Assembly (NCBI RefSeq): GCF_000968685.2
Contig: NZ_LAKD02000006.1
Location: 124,001-188,000 of the forward strand
Length of the DNA: 64,000 nt
Direction: 5' to 3'
Source: Streptomyces antioxidans
GTDB lineage: Bacteria; Actinomycetota; Actinomycetes; Streptomycetales; Streptomycetaceae
Part shown: piece after piece, positions 51,941 to 61,341 of the stretch
Layout: each line of letters opens with the position of its first letter
How positions within the stretch are numbered: position 1 is the first letter of the stretch
Notes under the pieces: model-generated
Seen by the model: the letters and a program-made list of their open reading frames with translations, nothing else
Databases searched by the model: none
Told to the model about the DNA's origin: nothing
Position numbers and translations under genes: made by a program

Positions 51941-52879
51941 TCACGCTCCGGAGACGAGGCCACCGGACAGCGGCCCCGCGCCCGTCTCCCGCTCGTCCGA
52001 CAGCACCGTCTCGCGGAACGAGGCGACGACCGGCCGCAGATCGACGTGGTGCCAGACCGCCCACAGCCGGACGGACGCCTCGTACCAGGGCAGTGTGCGC
52101 ACGGCCACCGCCTCCGTGGCGCCGCGCACCATGCTCTTCTGCACCAGCGCCAGCCCGAGGCCGGAGGCCACCAGGCCGAGTGCCGTCAGGGGATCCGCGG
52201 CGTCGAGCCGGATGTCGGGCGTGAAGCCCGAGGCCACACACGAGGCGACGAAGGTGTCCCGCCACGCCGGGTCGCCCGGCTCCTCGACCGCGATCCACGG
52301 CTGCCCGTCCAGGTCCTCCGCCGCAATCGCCTCGCGCCCGGCCAGCGGGTGGCCCGCCGGAAGGACCAGCAGCAACGGGTCCTCCAGCAGCGGCGCGGCG
52401 CGCAGTACGGGGTCGTCGCGGTCCGGCGGCTCCCGCACCAGGGCGATGTCCAGGCTGCGCTGGCGCAGCCCCTCGAACTGCTCGGCCGCGGCCATGCTGT
52501 ACAGCGCGACATGGATTCCGGGGCTCTCCTCCTGGAGCCGGCGCAGCGCGCCCGGGAGCACACCGGTGTGCATGGCGTCGGCCACGTAGCCGATGCACAG
52601 CCCGCCCTCCTCCCCCCTGCCCAGCCGGCGGCCCAGGTTCTCCAGGCGGTCGGCGTGGCGCAGCAGCGCCCGGGCCTCGCTGAGGAAGATCGCGCCATCG
52701 CGGGTCAGCCGGATGCGCTGCTGGCTGCGCTCGAACAGGGTCAGGCCGAGGTTCTTCTCCAGCTGAGCGATCTGACGGCTGAGGGGAGACTGGGAGATAT
52801 GGAGTTGCTCGGCGGCGCGGCCGACGTGTTCGGTCTCGGCCACGACGCTGAAGTAGCGTAGTTGTCGCAGGTCAAGCAT
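51941..52879 (-). CDS. LysR-family transcriptional regulator
   Basis: 312 residues: an N-terminal LysR HTH (MLDLRQLRYFSVVAETEHVGRAAEQLHISQSPLSRQ spans the first helices) and a C-terminal two-lobe ligand domain of the BenM/CatM kind. ATG 52879 follows GGAGG. It is divergent from the aldo/keto reductase at 53023, and the 143-bp gap contains a strong palindrome at 52906-52922, so it probably activates that gene and the SRPBCC gene after it. Confidence 0.94.
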   Translation of the reverse strand: MLDLRQLRYFSVVAETEHVGRAAEQLHISQSPLSRQIAQLEKNLGLTLFERSQQRIRLTRDGAIFLSEARALLRHADRLENLGRRLGRGEEGGLCIGYVADAMHTGVLPGALRRLQEESPGIHVALYSMAAAEQFEGLRQRSLDIALVREPPDRDDPVLRAAPLLEDPLLLVLPAGHPLAGREAIAAEDLDGQPWIAVEEPGDPAWRDTFVASCVASGFTPDIRLDAADPLTALGLVASGLGLALVQKSMVRGATEAVAVRTLPWYEASVRLWAVWHHVDLRPVVASFRETVLSDERETGAGPLSGGLVSGA

Positions 52880-52905
52880 GTAAGACCTCCGAGGACTCAA
52901 GTGTA

Positions 52906-52922
52906 TCCAAGAGAGTCTTGGA
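52906..52922. promoter_or_regulatory. LysR-type palindromic operator
   Basis: TCCAAGA-GAG-TCTTGGA, a perfect 7-bp inverted repeat with a 3-bp centre, lies 27 bp upstream of the LysR start. Its size and location suit the recognition site of a LysR autoregulator controlling a divergent gene. Confidence 0.65.
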
Positions 52923-53022
52923 CAGTCTGAAGTCCCGATCCTAACGTCGGAGGCGAACGAACGGCGGACCGGCCGAGAGCCATGAGTCCGTCCCTTCCCC
53001 CCTCTCTCCGCGAGGACACTTC

Positions 53023-54033
53023 ATGACCATCACGTCTCTGCTCCCGGGCCGCCTCGGACTGGGCACGGCCCCGCTGGGCAGCATGTTCCGCGATGTCTCC
53101 GCCGAGGAGGCCGCAGCGACCGTCGACGCCGCCTGGGACCACGGCATCCGCTACTACGACACCGCCCCCTTCTACGGCGCGGGGCTGGCGGAGATTCGCC
53201 TCGGCGACTCGCTCGCCGGGCGCCCCCGCGACAGTTATGTGCTCAGCACCAAGGTGGGCCGCGTGATCCTCGACGAGGTCGAGGACCCCGCCGCCCGTGA
53301 ACTCGGCGAGAAGGGCGGCCTGTTCGAGCACGGCCGTCCCAACAAGATCGTCCACGACTGGACGGCCGACGCCACCAAGCGGTCCATCGAGGACAGTCTG
53401 CGGCGCCTGCGCACCGACCGGCTCGACATCGTCTGGGTCCATGACGTGGCCCAGGACTTCCACGGCGACGACTGGCTCGCCGTCTACGAGAGCGCCCGCA
53501 CCGGCGCCTTCCGCGTTCTGCAGCAGCTGCGCGACGAGGGCGTGATCAAGGCGTGGGGGCTCGGCGTCAACCGCGTCGAACCCATCGAGCTCACCCTCGA
53601 CCTGGACGAGCCGAAGCCGGACGCCTTCCTGCTCGCCGGGCGCTACACGCTGCTTGACCACGACCGGGCCCTGGAGCGCCTGCTCCCCACGGCGGCGGAC
53701 CAGGGCGTCAGCCTCGTCGTCGGCGGCCCCTACAGCTCCGGCATCCTCGCGGGCGGCACCCACTTCGAGTACCAGGACGCGCCCGCGCACATCATCGAGA
53801 AGGTGGCGCGCATCAAGGAGCTCGCCGAGCGGCACGGCGTCAGCGTCAAGGCCGCCGCCCTGCAGTTCTCCCTGGCCCACCCGGCGGCCGCCGCCGCGAT
53901 TCCGGGCGCCACCCGGCCCAGCCGGATCGCCGAGGATGTCGCGGCCCTCGACGAGGCCGTCCCGGCGGCGTTCTGGACCGAGCTGCGCGAGGCCGGACTG
54001 GTCTCCCCCCTCGCGCCCCTGCCCGTCGCCTGA
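53023..54033 (+). CDS. Aldo/keto reductase (D-threo-aldose/L-fucose dehydrogenase type)
   Basis: 336 residues. Catalytic residues are Asp and Tyr in YYDTAPFYGAG, Lys in LSTKVGR and His in IVWVHD. The cofactor segment IPGATRPSRIAEDV lies near the C-terminus. The protein belongs to the branch acting on aldoses such as L-fucose or D-threo-aldose, or on pyridoxal. An SRPBCC protein starts 35 bp after it, so the two are probably one LysR-controlled operon. Confidence 0.9.
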   Translation: MTITSLLPGRLGLGTAPLGSMFRDVSAEEAAATVDAAWDHGIRYYDTAPFYGAGLAEIRLGDSLAGRPRDSYVLSTKVGRVILDEVEDPAARELGEKGGLFEHGRPNKIVHDWTADATKRSIEDSLRRLRTDRLDIVWVHDVAQDFHGDDWLAVYESARTGAFRVLQQLRDEGVIKAWGLGVNRVEPIELTLDLDEPKPDAFLLAGRYTLLDHDRALERLLPTAADQGVSLVVGGPYSSGILAGGTHFEYQDAPAHIIEKVARIKELAERHGVSVKAAALQFSLAHPAAAAAIPGATRPSRIAEDVAALDEAVPAAFWTELREAGLVSPLAPLPVA

Positions 54034-54068
54034 CGATCCCCCTCCCCCACCCCGACAGGAGCATCCCG

Positions 54069-54497
54069 ATGGCCTCCACCACCGCCACCCTCGACCTGGC
54101 CGTACCGCCCGAGCGGGTGTGGCAGCTCATCGGCGGCTTTGACGCACTGCCCGACTGGCTGCCGTACATCGCGGAGAGCGTGGCCGCCGAGGGCGGCCGC
54201 GTCCGCCGACTGCGCAACGAGGAGGGCGGCGTGATCGTCGAAAGGCTCGTGGCCTTCGACGACGCGGCGCGCTCGTACAGCTACGCCATTCTGGAGGCGC
54301 CCTTCCCGGTGACCGACTACCTCTCCACGCTGCGCGTGCGCGAGGTCCCCGGCCGGTCCGGCGCATCGCGCGTCGAGTGGTCCGGTACGTTCACCCCCGC
54401 CGGCGTCAGCGACGACGAGGCCGTCGCGCTCTTCCACGGCATCTACGCCGACGGGCTCGCCGCCCTGCGCAACACCCTGGCGGGCCGAGCCGTCTGA
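54069..54497 (+). CDS. SRPBCC-family protein (polyketide cyclase/dehydrase-like)
   Basis: 142 residues with the START/Bet v1 helix-grip pattern: PPERVWQLIGGFDALPDW at the start, a run of beta strands (VRRLRNEEGG, RSYSYAILEAPFPVTDYLSTL) and a long C-terminal helix. These small proteins bind hydrophobic ligands or catalyse dehydration/cyclisation. No function is assigned. It follows the aldo/keto reductase with AGGAG before the ATG. Confidence 0.88.
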   Translation: MASTTATLDLAVPPERVWQLIGGFDALPDWLPYIAESVAAEGGRVRRLRNEEGGVIVERLVAFDDAARSYSYAILEAPFPVTDYLSTLRVREVPGRSGASRVEWSGTFTPAGVSDDEAVALFHGIYADGLAALRNTLAGRAV

Positions 54498-54536
54498 AGC
54501 GTCCGCACCGCCATCCGACGTAAGCCCCGCAGGGCG

Positions 54537-54574
54537 GATGAGTGGGTTCCCGGCGCGCCGGAAACCCACTCATC
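54537..54574. terminator. Long hairpin after the SRPBCC gene, terminator-like
   Basis: A 17-bp inverted repeat with one mismatch (54537-54553 with 54558-54574) and a 4-nt loop, followed by TCTCCTTTCC. It starts 40 bp after the SRPBCC stop. The remaining 420 bp to the next gene hold a weaker inverted repeat (GAAACC at 54606, GGTTTC at 54643) and no convincing gene. Confidence 0.7.
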
Positions 54575-54950
54575 TCCTTTCCCGTGCGCCACGTCCCCGA
54601 CGGCCTGAAACCAATTCGGATGGGCGCTCGGGACCGTCGGAATGGGTTTCTGAATGGCATCCGAGCGGCCATGGGTGTTGCTGCGGCGCGCCTTTCTTCC
54701 TTATCGGACAGGAGTTCGACGCCCGTTCCTTTCGCGGGCTGGCCGACCTGGCCCCGTTGCACCCGCCGTCGCGATGACCACCGAGTTCATCGAGGCGCTG
54801 ACGCCGCTGCGCCGTCCTCCCCCTCACCCCCTGGTGGAGCACCCGCCCCAGCCGGACCTCGGGCTACTCGCGGGGAAAATCCAGCACGTCGAAATTCCGT
54901 CAGCCATCGGGCATCCCCTTTTAGGACTTTACCCATACATTACCCTGCGA

Positions 54951-54972
54951 AAGAAACGAGAAATCGTTTCTT
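54951..54972 (+). promoter_or_regulatory. Inverted repeat in the AT-rich leader of the L-amino-acid oxidase operon
   Basis: AAGAAACGA and TCGTTTCTT (9 bp each) flank a 4-nt GAAA centre, 21 bp upstream of the oxidase ATG, within a notably AT-rich stretch (54890-54992). It may be an operator for an unlinked regulator, or a leader hairpin. No good Shine-Dalgarno is seen before the ATG, so hairpin control of translation is possible. Confidence 0.5.
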
Positions 54973-54992
54973 CAAATCTACGATCGCAAGCT

Positions 54993-57029
54993 ATGACCGA
55001 CGCTCCGCGCGATAACTCCGCCACCCGTGCGCGCTGGCAGACCTGTCTCAAGCTGGCCCGCGAACTCCTCCTCATCGGACCGGACAACACCGACCTCAAA
55101 CTCGGCTATCTCCACACCCTCATCGATACGGGCAGCCTCGGCGTCACCCGCCACCCCCGCAAGAAGATCCTCATCATCGGCGCCGGTATCACCGGTCTGG
55201 TGGCCGGTCGGCTGCTGAAGGACGCGGGCCACGACATCACCATCCTGGAGGCCAACACCGGCCGGGCCGGCGGGCGCATCAAGACCTTCCGCACCACCAA
55301 GCACCACCGGCCGTTCGACGACGCCGCCCAGTACGCCGAGGCCGGTGCCATGCGGCTGCCCGACTTCCACCCGCTCGTCCTCGCCCTCGTCGACAAACTC
55401 GGGCTCGGCCGCCGCCTGTTCTACAACGTGGACGTCGACCCCGCCACCGGCAGCGGCCCCGACGTCCCCGTCCCCCCGGTGACGTACACCTCCTTCACCG
55501 GCCGCACCTGGACCTACGGCGACGACAGCCCCGACTTCCGCGCGCCCGACAGCCGCGGCAACACCTGGATCCGCACCAACCGCGTCCAGGTGCGGCGCTC
55601 CGACTACAGCACCGTCCCTGAGAAGATCAACGAGGGCTTCCACCTCACCGATGACGAGGTCCGCGCCCCCGCCGTGCGGATGGTCGACGACGCGCTGGAG
55701 AGCGTGCGGGACTACTACTCCGACGTGGTGGACGGGGAGCGGGTCAACAAGCCGCTCGAGGAGTGGATCGAGGGCTGGGCCCGGGTGATCCACGACTTCG
55801 ACGGCTATTCGATGGGTGGCTTCCTGCGTGACTACGCGGGGCTCAGCGACGAAGCCATCGAGGCGGTCGGAACGCTGGAGAACATGTCCTCGCGGCTCCA
55901 TCTCTCCTTCTTCCACAGTTTCCTGAGCCACACCGACATCAGCCCCGGTGTGCGCTACTGGGAGATACCCGGTGGCAGCTGGCGGCTGCCGGACGCCCTC
56001 CACCGGGGCCTGCGCGACGAGGTGCGGTTCGGCCACCGCATGATCCGCCTGGAGTACTTCGACCCCAGCCGCGACTCCGCCCCCGCGGGCAGCGGCGCCG
56101 TCGGACCCGACGGATGGGGCGTGGCCGTGCGGACCGTCGCCGAGGACAACCCGGCGGGCCCCACCCGTCTGTGGACCGCGGACCTGGCGATCGTGGCCAT
56201 CCCGTTCTCCACCCTGCGCTTCGTGGAGATCGTCCCCTCGATGTCGTACAAGAAGCGCCGCGCCATCATCGAGACCCACTACGACTCGGCCACCAAGGTG
56301 CTGCTGGAGTTCAGCCACCGGTGGTGGGAGTTCACCGAGGACGACTGGCGCAGCGAGCTCGACAGCATCACACCGGGCCTCTACGCGTACTACCAGCGCG
56401 GCGGCGACACCGGCACCGGTCCCGCGCCCGAACTCGCCGAGGCGGGCCGCGACCTGCTCGGCGCCGCGGTCAAGGACAGCGGAGTCACCGAGGAGTTGCG
56501 CCAGGTCAACAGCGCCATGCCGCTGCGCGGCCCCGCCGTGCGCCCCGCCACCCACTGCTTCGGGGGCGGCTCCGCCACCGACAACCCCAACCGGTTCGTC
56601 TACTACCCCTCGCACCCGGTCGAGGGCAGCACCGGCGGTGTGGTGCTCGCCTCGTACTCCTGGTCGGACGACGCCGCGCGCTGGGACTCCATGCGCGAGG
56701 TGGAGCGCTATGTCTACGCCCTGCGCAACCTCCAGGCCCTGCACGGACGCCGCATCGAGGTGTTCTTCACCGGCCTGGGCGCCACCAAGAGCTGGGCCCG
56801 CGACCCGTACGCCTTCGGCGAGGCCGCCACGTACACCCCGCACCAGATGACCAGCTTCCACCTGGACGCCTCCCGCCCCGAGGGCCCGGTGCACTTCGCC
56901 GGGGAGCACACCTCGCTCAAACACGCCTGGATCGAGGGCGCGCTGGAGAGCGCCGTCCGCGCCGCCACCGCCGTCCACCAGGCCCCGCCCCTCACCACAC
57001 CGGGCCCGGACCAGGAGGACCCCTCGTGA
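54993..57029 (+). CDS. Flavin-dependent L-amino-acid oxidase (L-glutamate-oxidase-like)
   Basis: 678 residues, in the size range of Streptomyces L-glutamate oxidase rather than the shorter RebO type. The FAD Rossmann motif is [15 protein letters not shown] (residues 61-75) and is followed by an [10 protein letters not shown] segment. The family signature EAGAMRLP binds the substrate region, and the C-terminal FAD contact is [19 protein letters not shown]. It converts an L-amino acid to the 2-oxo acid, ammonia and hydrogen peroxide. No signal peptide is evident. ATG 54993 starts the conserved N-terminal helix; upstream in-frame codons cross the AT-rich leader. The stop overlaps the next start by GTGA. 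Confidence 0.9.
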   Translation: MTDAPRDNSATRARWQTCLKLARELLLIGPDNTDLKLGYLHTLIDTGSLGVTRHPRKKILIIGAGITGLVAGRLLKDAGHDITILEANTGRAGGRIKTFRTTKHHRPFDDAAQYAEAGAMRLPDFHPLVLALVDKLGLGRRLFYNVDVDPATGSGPDVPVPPVTYTSFTGRTWTYGDDSPDFRAPDSRGNTWIRTNRVQVRRSDYSTVPEKINEGFHLTDDEVRAPAVRMVDDALESVRDYYSDVVDGERVNKPLEEWIEGWARVIHDFDGYSMGGFLRDYAGLSDEAIEAVGTLENMSSRLHLSFFHSFLSHTDISPGVRYWEIPGGSWRLPDALHRGLRDEVRFGHRMIRLEYFDPSRDSAPAGSGAVGPDGWGVAVRTVAEDNPAGPTRLWTADLAIVAIPFSTLRFVEIVPSMSYKKRRAIIETHYDSATKVLLEFSHRWWEFTEDDWRSELDSITPGLYAYYQRGGDTGTGPAPELAEAGRDLLGAAVKDSGVTEELRQVNSAMPLRGPAVRPATHCFGGGSATDNPNRFVYYPSHPVEGSTGGVVLASYSWSDDAARWDSMREVERYVYALRNLQALHGRRIEVFFTGLGATKSWARDPYAFGEAATYTPHQMTSFHLDASRPEGPVHFAGEHTSLKHAWIEGALESAVRAATAVHQAPPLTTPGPDQEDPS

Positions 57030-58873
57030 CCGCGATCACCCCCGAGTCCACGGTCGCCCGCCATCTGGCCCGCCGCCTGGCAGAGTTGGGCATCACCCAT
57101 CTGTTCGGGGTGCCCGGCAACCACCTCGGCCCGTTCCTCACCACGCTGCGGGCCGAGGGAGACATCGAGTGGGTCGGCACCCCCACCGAGGGCGGCGCGG
57201 GCCAGGCCGCCGACTCCTACGCCCGTCTCCACGGCATCGGCGCCGCCGCGGTCACCTACAGCGTCGGCGCGTTCAACCTGCTCAACGCCTGTGGCGGGGC
57301 GTATGTGGAACACGTCCCGCTCATCGCCATCAACGCCTGCCCGCCGTACGAACAGTGGCAGAACTACCGCGCGCTCAGCCTGCTCACCTCCCATATGAGC
57401 CCGCGCCGGGAGAGCAACCTGGACGCCTACCGGCAGGTCACCGTGGAGGCGCAGGTCATCTCCAACCCGGGCCTCGCCCCCGGCCAGATCGACGCCGCGC
57501 TCACCGCCTGCCTCTCCGAGCGCAGGCCCGTCTACCTGGAGGTGATGGAGGACCTGTGGGACGAGCCGTGTGCCGTGGCCGGGGAGCCGCTGCTGCGCCG
57601 CGAGCGGCCGTTCAGCGTGCGCAACCAGACCATGCTGGCGAGCGCCGTCGCCGCGGTCCTCGCACTGGTCGAGGAGCACCCCGGCCCGGACGGCAGGCCC
57701 CGCCCGATCGTCTGGGCGGGCGAGGAGGTCGAGCGGTTCCGCCTCGACCGGCAGCTCACCGATCTGACGCAGGCCACCGGGGTGCCGTACTGCACCACCG
57801 TCGGGGCCAAGGCCGTCCTCGACGAGCGGCTGCCGCAGTTCCACGGGGTCTACAACGGCAAGGCCAGCCACCCGGACGTACACGCGGTCTTCAAGGACTG
57901 GGCCACCTGCCGGATCGGCCTCGGCACCTGGTCCACCTCGAAGAATCTCAACGGTGAACTGTGCGTCGGCACGGACTGGGTGGTGGCGGCACGGGGCGGG
58001 GTCAGCGTCGGCACCCAGTACTTCCCCGACGTCCAGCTCGCCCGGCTGATCCCGGCCCTCCAGGACGCGCTGGTGGCGCGCTTCGGCTCCGGTGGCCTGA
58101 CCGCCGACTACTACGCCGAGGCACACGCCAGGCACGGCGGGTCCGGGAACCGCCCCGCCTCCCTCGAGGACCACCGCGCCACGACGCTCCGCGCCGGTGG
58201 CGCGCTGTCCGGGCCCGGCGAACGGCTCACGTACGACGGGGTGTTCGACCGGATCAACCACTTCCTGGCCAAGGAGACCCGGGAGAGCTGGACGGTGGTC
58301 TCCGACGCCGCGTTCTCCCTGATCGGCTCGATGAACCTGACCCTGCCAGCGGGCGGCTTCCTGTCACAGGTCAGCTGGCTGTCCATCGGCTGGTCCGTGG
58401 GCGCGGCCACCGGCGCGGCGCTCGCCCCCGAGCGCGGCCACGCCCGCCCGATGGTGTTCGTCGGCGACGGCGCCTTCCAGGAGACCTGCCAGGAGATCTC
58501 CACCCACACCAGGCTCGGGCTGCGGTCGGTGGTGTTCGTAATGGACAACGGGCACTTCTACGGCATCGAGCAGATGCTGGTGCACCCGTCCTACTACGCG
58601 GACCGGGAGCCCCGCGGCGCCGCCGACACCGATGGCGCGGACTTCTACAACGTGCTCCACCCGTGGCACTACGAGCGGCTGGCGGATGTCTTCTCGGGCA
58701 AGAAGACCCCGGCGCACGGGGTCAGCGTGGCGCACCCCGGCGAGCTGGACGAGCTGCTGGCACGCCTCACCGACCCGACCGACCCGGTCAACGCCGGACC
58801 ACTGCTGGTCCGGGTCCGGCTGCACCGGCACGACTATCCGCGGGCGATGGCCTACAAGGTAAAAGGGGAGTAG
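57026..58873 (+). CDS. TPP-dependent 2-oxo-acid decarboxylase (pyruvate/indolepyruvate decarboxylase family)
   Basis: 615 residues with the three-domain TPP decarboxylase layout. The N-terminal glutamate that activates TPP is in [18 protein letters not shown], an [10 protein letters not shown] segment follows, and the cofactor motif is VGDGAFQ with the Asn in [12 protein letters not shown]. The GTG start overlaps the amino-acid oxidase stop, so the two are translationally coupled. Together they could take an L-amino acid to its 2-oxo acid and then to the aldehyde one carbon shorter. It is somewhat longer than typical pyruvate decarboxylase (about 550-560). Confidence 0.88.
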   Translation: MTAITPESTVARHLARRLAELGITHLFGVPGNHLGPFLTTLRAEGDIEWVGTPTEGGAGQAADSYARLHGIGAAAVTYSVGAFNLLNACGGAYVEHVPLIAINACPPYEQWQNYRALSLLTSHMSPRRESNLDAYRQVTVEAQVISNPGLAPGQIDAALTACLSERRPVYLEVMEDLWDEPCAVAGEPLLRRERPFSVRNQTMLASAVAAVLALVEEHPGPDGRPRPIVWAGEEVERFRLDRQLTDLTQATGVPYCTTVGAKAVLDERLPQFHGVYNGKASHPDVHAVFKDWATCRIGLGTWSTSKNLNGELCVGTDWVVAARGGVSVGTQYFPDVQLARLIPALQDALVARFGSGGLTADYYAEAHARHGGSGNRPASLEDHRATTLRAGGALSGPGERLTYDGVFDRINHFLAKETRESWTVVSDAAFSLIGSMNLTLPAGGFLSQVSWLSIGWSVGAATGAALAPERGHARPMVFVGDGAFQETCQEISTHTRLGLRSVVFVMDNGHFYGIEQMLVHPSYYADREPRGAADTDGADFYNVLHPWHYERLADVFSGKKTPAHGVSVAHPGELDELLARLTDPTDPVNAGPLLVRVRLHRHDYPRAMAYKVKGE

Positions 58874-58877
58874 CGGC

Positions 58878-59384
58878 ATGTCAGAGATCATCAATGTGCT
58901 GATCGCGTTCGACGCGTTCTCGATCGCCAAGCGGTATCCCGACGCGTCGAAGGACTACAACGCGCCGACCTGGGTCGACCAGAGCCTGATCTATATGACG
59001 ACGCGCCAGGACCGCGTCATCGGCACCTCGGGGGCCGAGCTGAACTTCCGCGCCAACCCCAGGGACATCATCAGGTGGCGCGAGACGACACTGTCGCTCA
59101 ACAGCGAGTACTGCGCCCTGCTGTACCGGTACGCGAGCGGCGACCCGCTCATCAGCACACCGCGGGTCGTGATCGGCGACGGCACCTATCCGATCCCGAA
59201 GGACGGGGCCACCGACCGGCCGGACTTCGAGACCCAGGACTACGCGGACCACTTCTGGGAGGCGGACGTCAAGAAGGTTGGCGAGGTCACCTACCACTTC
59301 TCCTTCCAGATCCTGGACGCCGACCAGCGGCTGGTGGGGTACTTCCAGTGGGACCCGTTCATCACCATCGAGAAGCGCTCCTGA
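58878..59384 (+). CDS. AidA/PixA-family protein
   Basis: 168 residues. The sequence starts with INVLIAFDAFSIAKRYPD, continues with NFRANPRDIIRWRETTLS and LYRYASGD, and ends with YFQWDPFITIEK, all in the order seen in the PixA/AidA family. Members include the crystalline inclusion-body protein PixA of Xenorhabdus and the quorum-regulated AidA of Burkholderia/Ralstonia; their molecular function is unknown. It begins 4 bp after the decarboxylase stop, so it is the third gene of the operon. It has no signal peptide or membrane helix. Confidence 0.8.
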   Translation: MSEIINVLIAFDAFSIAKRYPDASKDYNAPTWVDQSLIYMTTRQDRVIGTSGAELNFRANPRDIIRWRETTLSLNSEYCALLYRYASGDPLISTPRVVIGDGTYPIPKDGATDRPDFETQDYADHFWEADVKKVGEVTYHFSFQILDADQRLVGYFQWDPFITIEKRS

Positions 59385-59399
59385 CGGCCCTCCCCGCGG

Positions 59400-60263
59400 T
59401 CAGGTAGCGGCACGTCCCGAGTGAAAGACCCCCGCGGCGTGTGCCGCCGCGGGGGCGCTCAGCACGGTGTGGAGCCGGTCGAACAGCTCGCCCGCGGCCA
59501 CGCCGTTCCAGTCCGGCGGGAGCAGCTCCAGGGGAAGCCCCGGGTCACGGTAGGGCATGCGCCGCCACTGGGTCAGCATCGGAACGTACGTACCGAACGC
59601 CTCCAGCGGCTGTGGCCCGCGGCGCGTCACGGCGTCCAGCACCGGGCCGTACCGGCGCAGGAAGTCCGCGTACATGGCGGTGAGTTCATCCAGGTCCCAC
59701 CAGGAACGGACCTTCTCCCGCAGGTCGCCGAAGGCCACGTGGTCGCCGGTGAAGATGTCGACGTACGCGGACAGCTCCCGGCGCTCCAGGGTCCGCCGCG
59801 CCTCGTCCGCCAGGTGTCCGGGGGCGATCCAGACGCCCGACGCCGCGGTGCCGAAGCCCAGCCGGGTCAGGGCCGTCCGCAGGGCGTGCCGCTTCTCGCG
59901 CTCGGACTCGGGCACGGAGAACACCACGAGCACCCAGCCGTCCCCGCGGGACGCCCTGGTCCGCCGGAAGATGCGCACATCGCCCTCGGCGAGCGTCTCC
60001 AGGGTCGATCCGGCGAGCGAGTATCCGGCGACGCCCTCGCGGCGCTCCCCGCGCAGCACCTCGCGGCGCTTCATCCGGGAGACCGAGGACCGCACGGCCC
60101 GGCTCTCCACGCCGAGGTCCGCCATGAGGCCGATCAGCGAGGCGACCGAGAGCCAGTTGTGCTCGCCCCGGGCGTAGAGGCCGTAGAGCGTGAGGATGAG
60201 CGGGGCATGGCGGGACTCCCGCTCGCCCGCCACGGCGGTGGCCGGTGTCGTCTGCGCGGTCAT
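59400..60263 (-). CDS. PaaX-family transcriptional repressor
   Basis: 287 residues: N-terminal winged helix (VASLIGLMADLGVESRAVRSSVSRMKRR), a central PaaX domain (GWVLVVFSVPESEREKRHALRTAL, FGTAASGVWIAP) and the C-terminal PaaX-C helical region ending in LLPPDWNG. PaaX represses phenylacetate degradation by sensing phenylacetyl-CoA, and paralogues sense other aryl-CoAs. Neighbouring CoA ligase and thioesterase genes suggest an aryl-CoA effector such as 2-aminobenzoyl-CoA. ATG 60263 is preferred over GTG 60272. Confidence 0.92.
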   Translation of the reverse strand: MTAQTTPATAVAGERESRHAPLILTLYGLYARGEHNWLSVASLIGLMADLGVESRAVRSSVSRMKRREVLRGERREGVAGYSLAGSTLETLAEGDVRIFRRTRASRGDGWVLVVFSVPESEREKRHALRTALTRLGFGTAASGVWIAPGHLADEARRTLERRELSAYVDIFTGDHVAFGDLREKVRSWWDLDELTAMYADFLRRYGPVLDAVTRRGPQPLEAFGTYVPMLTQWRRMPYRDPGLPLELLPPDWNGVAAGELFDRLHTVLSAPAAAHAAGVFHSGRAAT

Positions 60264-60308
60264 TCCCGGCACCCTAACGTCCGGCGCCCCACCGTCTGGC
60301 GCCGCCCG

Positions 60309-60731
60309 TCACCGCGCGCCCGGTGCCACCAGCCGTTCCTCGGGGATCACGGCCACGCCCAGGATCTCGATCACCGCCTCGGGCTGCCACAGCGCCGTGC
60401 AGCCGATGCCCGCCATGGCCGGGTAGACGGGCCCGGCGAGCTCGCGCCAGACCTCGCCGATCTCCTTGCCGTGTGCCTGGTAGTCGGGGATGTCGGTGAG
60501 GTAGATGGTCACGCTCACCAGGTCCTCGGGCCGCCCTCCGGCCTCGCGCAGCGTGGTGAGCAGATTGCCGAACGCCTGCCGGAACTGCTCGACGACGCCC
60601 CCCGGGACGATCTTCATGTCCGCGTCGAGGGCGGTCTGTCCTCCCAGGTGGAGGGTGTTTCCCGCGAGTGTGCCATGTGAGTAGCCGCTGGGCCTCGGCA
60701 GAGCGGGCGGGTTCACGGGGACGGGGGTCAT
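60309..60731 (-). CDS. RidA-family enamine/imine deaminase
   Basis: 140 residues of the RidA/YjgF/UK114 family: YSHGTLAGNTLHLGGQTALD, VVEQFRQAFGNLL, SVTIYLTD and a C-terminal AVIEILGVAVIPE. These trimeric enzymes hydrolyse reactive enamines or imines, and some are 2-aminomuconate deaminases of anthranilate-type pathways. It is divergent from the cupin gene. It could serve the aromatic locus here or clear the imines released by the nearby L-amino-acid oxidase. Confidence 0.92.
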   Translation of the reverse strand: MTPVPVNPPALPRPSGYSHGTLAGNTLHLGGQTALDADMKIVPGGVVEQFRQAFGNLLTTLREAGGRPEDLVSVTIYLTDIPDYQAHGKEIGEVWRELAGPVYPAMAGIGCTALWQPEAVIEILGVAVIPEERLVAPGAR

Positions 60732-60855
60732 GGGGCCTCCGGCTCGGTTGTGTTCCGTCCTGTCCCCCGGCCGGACAGGTGTATTGACTTTAGATGACGA
60801 CCGTGAGAAACACGAGACATCGGATCCTGGTCCCCGACTGAACGGAGCCGACCCC

Positions 60856-61341
60856 ATGGAGCCCGATCTGAGCAAGTACCGCCTCCAGGGCGACAATTCG
60901 ATGTACCGGCTGCCGAGCGGCATCGTCGCCCCCGTGGTGACCCGCGGCGGCCTCGAGAGCGCGAACACCGCCGACTCGGGCGGTGCCGTCCGGGTGGCGG
61001 GGGTGAGCATCCAGCACACCTCCGCCACCCGGCTCTGGTTCGGCAAGGTCAGCAACGAACCGGGCTACCGCTCGGTGACCCACCACCACGGCGAGGCCGA
61101 GACCGGTGGCTACGTCCTGTCCGGCCGGGCCCGCATCTACTTCGGCGAAGAGCTGCGGGACTACCTCGACATGGAGGAGGGCGACTGGGTCTTCGTGCCG
61201 CCGTACATGCCGCACGTGGAGTGCAACCTCTCCCGCACCAAGCCGCTGACCTGGATGACCACCAGGACACCGGAGAACATCGTGGTCAACCTGCCCGATA
61301 TCGCCGACACCGAGCTGCGCGACTGGCTGGACCGCCGATGA
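60856..61341 (+). CDS. Cupin-domain protein
   Basis: 161 residues with one cupin: motif 1 VTHHHGEAETGGYVLSGRARIYFGE supplies the histidines and glutamate, and motif 2 VPPYMPHVECNLS the last histidine. A metal-binding dioxygenase or isomerase is possible; a 3-hydroxyanthranilate-dioxygenase-like role is a guess from context. The ATG is 14 bp after GGAG. A TTGACTTTAGATGACG stretch at 60783 may be part of the divergent promoter shared with RidA. The stop overlaps the thioesterase start by ATGA. Confidence 0.85.
   Translation: MEPDLSKYRLQGDNSMYRLPSGIVAPVVTRGGLESANTADSGGAVRVAGVSIQHTSATRLWFGKVSNEPGYRSVTHHHGEAETGGYVLSGRARIYFGEELRDYLDMEEGDWVFVPPYMPHVECNLSRTKPLTWMTTRTPENIVVNLPDIADTELRDWLDRR

Noticed and set aside
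54654..54992. N-terminal extension of the L-amino-acid oxidase or a separate small gene
   Set aside because: The frame is open, but it crosses an AT-rich leader with a hairpin, has no conserved motif, and family alignment by eye starts at ATG 54993.
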